Origin: Yinghuangia soli
Lineage (GTDB): Bacteria > Actinomycetota > Actinomycetes > Streptomycetales > Streptomycetaceae
Direction: 5' to 3'
DNA: 38,589 bases
NCBI RefSeq assembly: GCF_021502675.1
Contig: NZ_JAKFHA010000004.1
Location: 394,138 to 432,726 of the forward strand
Made by a program: the position numbers and the translations under genes
Notes under the pieces: generated by a model
What the model was told of the DNA's origin: nothing
Databases searched by the model: none
The model's input: the letters and a program-made list of their open reading frames with translations, nothing else
Shown: one piece after another, positions 37,529-38,589 of the stretch
How the letters are laid out: each line of letters opens with the position of its first letter
Position numbering within the stretch: the stretch's first letter is position 1

Positions 37529-37611
37529 CGGACATCCTCCCGAACGCCGCCGCGCGGATCACTAGGTCGGGAGGGACCGGTACTCGGGGGGTCCGTCTCT
37601 TGGGCGGACAC
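37525..37611 (-). CDS. Candidate Pro-rich upstream ORF overlapping the CNNM start
   Basis: GTG 37611 with AGGAG 5 nt upstream; 28 residues reading MSAQETDPPSTGPSRPSDPR then GGVREDVR, stop TGA overlapping the ATG of the downstream gene (ATGA). Five prolines (two adjacent) recall Pro-codon leaders that control Mg2+ genes. Ribosome site is strong; the peptide has no homology I can recognise. Could be a real coupled cistron. Confidence 0.45.
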   Translation of the reverse strand: MSAQETDPPSTGPSRPSDPRGGVREDVR

Positions 37612-38274
37612 GCACGCTCCTCGTAGAGGGGAAGACATCGACAGTTCTGCGACCAAAAACGTATCACCGCGGCCCGGTGTTCCCGAGTCCGCGACGAGGC
37701 GTTTGCGCAGGTTGGCCGCGAGTGTGCGGCGCGTCACGTGACTGATCGTCAAAAGCTACTGACGGTTAGTACTTGGCGTTCGCCGGAGGATCGTGACAGT
37801 CTGTGCGGCCGTGGGCACCGTACGCCGTTCGGCGGAGCGGATTATGGGGATCCGGGCCGTGCTCGGTGCGGTCGGCGTCTCCTTGTCGTCCTTGAGGGTG
37901 TCTGCGGATTCATCCGTACGGGGGAACCCGCCCGGCGCCCGGGTCGACAAGGATGGGGGCGGACCTTCTTATCCGCGGCAGCCGCGCGGCGATCACCGGG
38001 GGCGGTGTTGAACGACAGCAAGGCCGGGCGCAGGCGACCGGGGAGCGCGAGGCTTCCTCGGCAGCGCACGGAACGGGGTGAATCGGGGCAAGGCGGCGAA
38101 GCAGAGAAGTTGATCGAGGGAATCGGCAACGCAAACGGCAGTTCGCGCGTTCCAGACAGTGTGGACGCTGCACCCGGCGTCCCCGCCGGCGCCGCATCCG
38201 GGATCGTCACCGGAGGCGACGGCGGCGCGACCGGCCTACCGGCCGGCGCGCCCGTCCGACCCGACGAGGTGGCA
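37612..38274. other. Intergenic region with a 30-bp imperfect inverted repeat; no gene seen
   Basis: ACTGATCGTCA (37741-37751) and TGACGGTTAGT (37760-37770) match in 9 of 11 positions as an inverted repeat with an 8-nt loop. An open frame from 37738 reads through to 38475, but codons before about 38170 use AGG, CGA and CTT frequently and look non-coding. I see nothing else supportable in the stretch. Confidence 0.4.
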
Positions 38275-38475
38275 ATGACCCGCACGCTCGACGCCTACGC
38301 GATACGCCTGGCTGCGCTGAAGGCGTACGACATCACCGGCGTGCGGCCCCGTGAGCTGCAGCTCTACCGGACCTCCGGCGAGGTGCCCGACGGGCTCACC
38401 GAGGAAGTCGTGCAGCGCGCGCAGCGCATCGTGGAAGAGGAGCGTGCCAGGCTGCTGCGCCTGGCGGGGTCCTGA
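38275..38475 (+). CDS. Small helical protein of unknown function
   Basis: 66 residues from ATG 38275 (GAGGTGG 3-4 nt upstream). Codons are GC3-typical here, less so before it; starts as far upstream as GTG 38007 keep the frame but look non-coding. TRTLDAYAIRLAALKAYDIT, GVRPRELQLYRTSGEVPDGL and TEEVVQRAQRIVEEERARLL suggest two or three helices, the last amphipathic and charged. Not recognised. The nearest gene upstream is divergent (the CNNM pair on the minus strand). Confidence 0.5.
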   Translation: MTRTLDAYAIRLAALKAYDITGVRPRELQLYRTSGEVPDGLTEEVVQRAQRIVEEERARLLRLAGS

Positions 38476-38534
38476 TCCGGTCGGCGGGAACTCCCGACCG
38501 CAAGGACCCGAAAAGACGTACGAGCCCGGCCTGC

Positions 38535-38553
38535 GGCCGCCCTGAAGGCGGCC
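38535..38553. terminator. Hairpin near the right edge
   Basis: GGCCGCC (38535-38541) and GGCGGCC (38547-38553) form a 7-bp stem with a 5-nt loop, about 60 nt after the last gene. A weaker GGTCGG/CCGACC pair lies before it. No U-tract. Confidence 0.4.
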
Positions 38554-38589
38554 CCCGGGCGGGCGCGCGGCGGGGGGCCGGCGGGAGCC

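Noticed and set aside
1-38589. tRNA, rRNA, CRISPR arrays, prophage genes, complete insertion sequences or NRPS/PKS modules
   Set aside because: No acceptor-arm/T-loop patterns, spaced repeats, integrase, terminal inverted repeats or multi-domain synthases were seen; only the DUF4096-like domain hints at an old insertion event.

Overview
The window is very GC-rich with strongly G/C-ending codons. It looks like chromosomal DNA of a Streptomyces-like actinomycete (Streptomycetaceae). The family signatures are a subtilisin-inhibitor-like (SSI) protein, a SAV_915-like protein, a CynX/NimT-type transporter, a PemK-like domain on a membrane anchor, and a tryptophanyl-tRNA synthetase preceded by a Trp-Trp leader peptide and attenuator. 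I see no rRNA, tRNA, CRISPR array, prophage, complete insertion sequence or large biosynthetic cluster. It reads as a gene-dense accessory/metabolic stretch of small, mostly one- to three-gene units.

Layout. 1-3.1 kb: start of an acyl-CoA synthetase (minus, runs off the left edge); an HTH + Clp-N protein behind two near-identical palindromes; a NUDIX hydrolase; an unrecognised protein. 3.2-8.2 kb: FAD monooxygenase; an overlapping three-gene operon of Ogt methyltransferase, Ada-type metal-binding domain and a binding-protein-like product; a GNAT; an unknown; a fused two-domain MaoC/ChsH-like hydratase. 8.2-11.7 kb: a small basic protein, a 32-residue zinc-ribbon-like peptide, a methyltransferase, a P-loop kinase-like protein and an SDR. 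11.7-18.5 kb: MFS transporter divergent from a GntR regulator, chorismate mutase and lysA-like genes, SAV_915-like protein, unknown, membrane-PemK fusion. 18.6-24.8 kb: GNAT/methyltransferase/VOC operon, a phosphatase-like protein, a RibD/DHFR-like reductase, an SSI-like inhibitor, MarR with a divergent alpha/beta hydrolase, VOC with a divergent TetR. 25-28.6 kb: secreted M9 collagenase and MgtC. 28.8-33.9 kb: SDR + SnoaL-like operon divergent from a TetR protein that carries a C-terminal transposase-derived DUF4096-like domain; then the attenuated trpS, a NUDIX hydrolase and an L7/L12-CTD-like protein. 34-38.5 kb: beta-propeller-like protein, a pair of CNNM/CorC-type proteins and a short helical protein.

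How the genes work together. Many units are a regulator next to its probable target with a readable palindrome between them: MarR-hydrolase, TetR-VOC, GntR-MFS, and HTH/Clp-N autoregulation. Several starts sit 6-7 nt after a TAnnnT box, so leaderless mRNAs look common. Post-initiation control is suggested at trpS (ribosome-mediated attenuation) and, more speculatively, at mgtC and the CNNM pair, which both have a small upstream ORF abutting or overlapping the start codon. The items I would look at first are the TetR-DUF4096 fusion lying against the trpS attenuator, the membrane-anchored PemK domain without a visible antitoxin, the single-chain ChsH2N-ChsH1-like hydratase, and the two coupled upstream ORFs.
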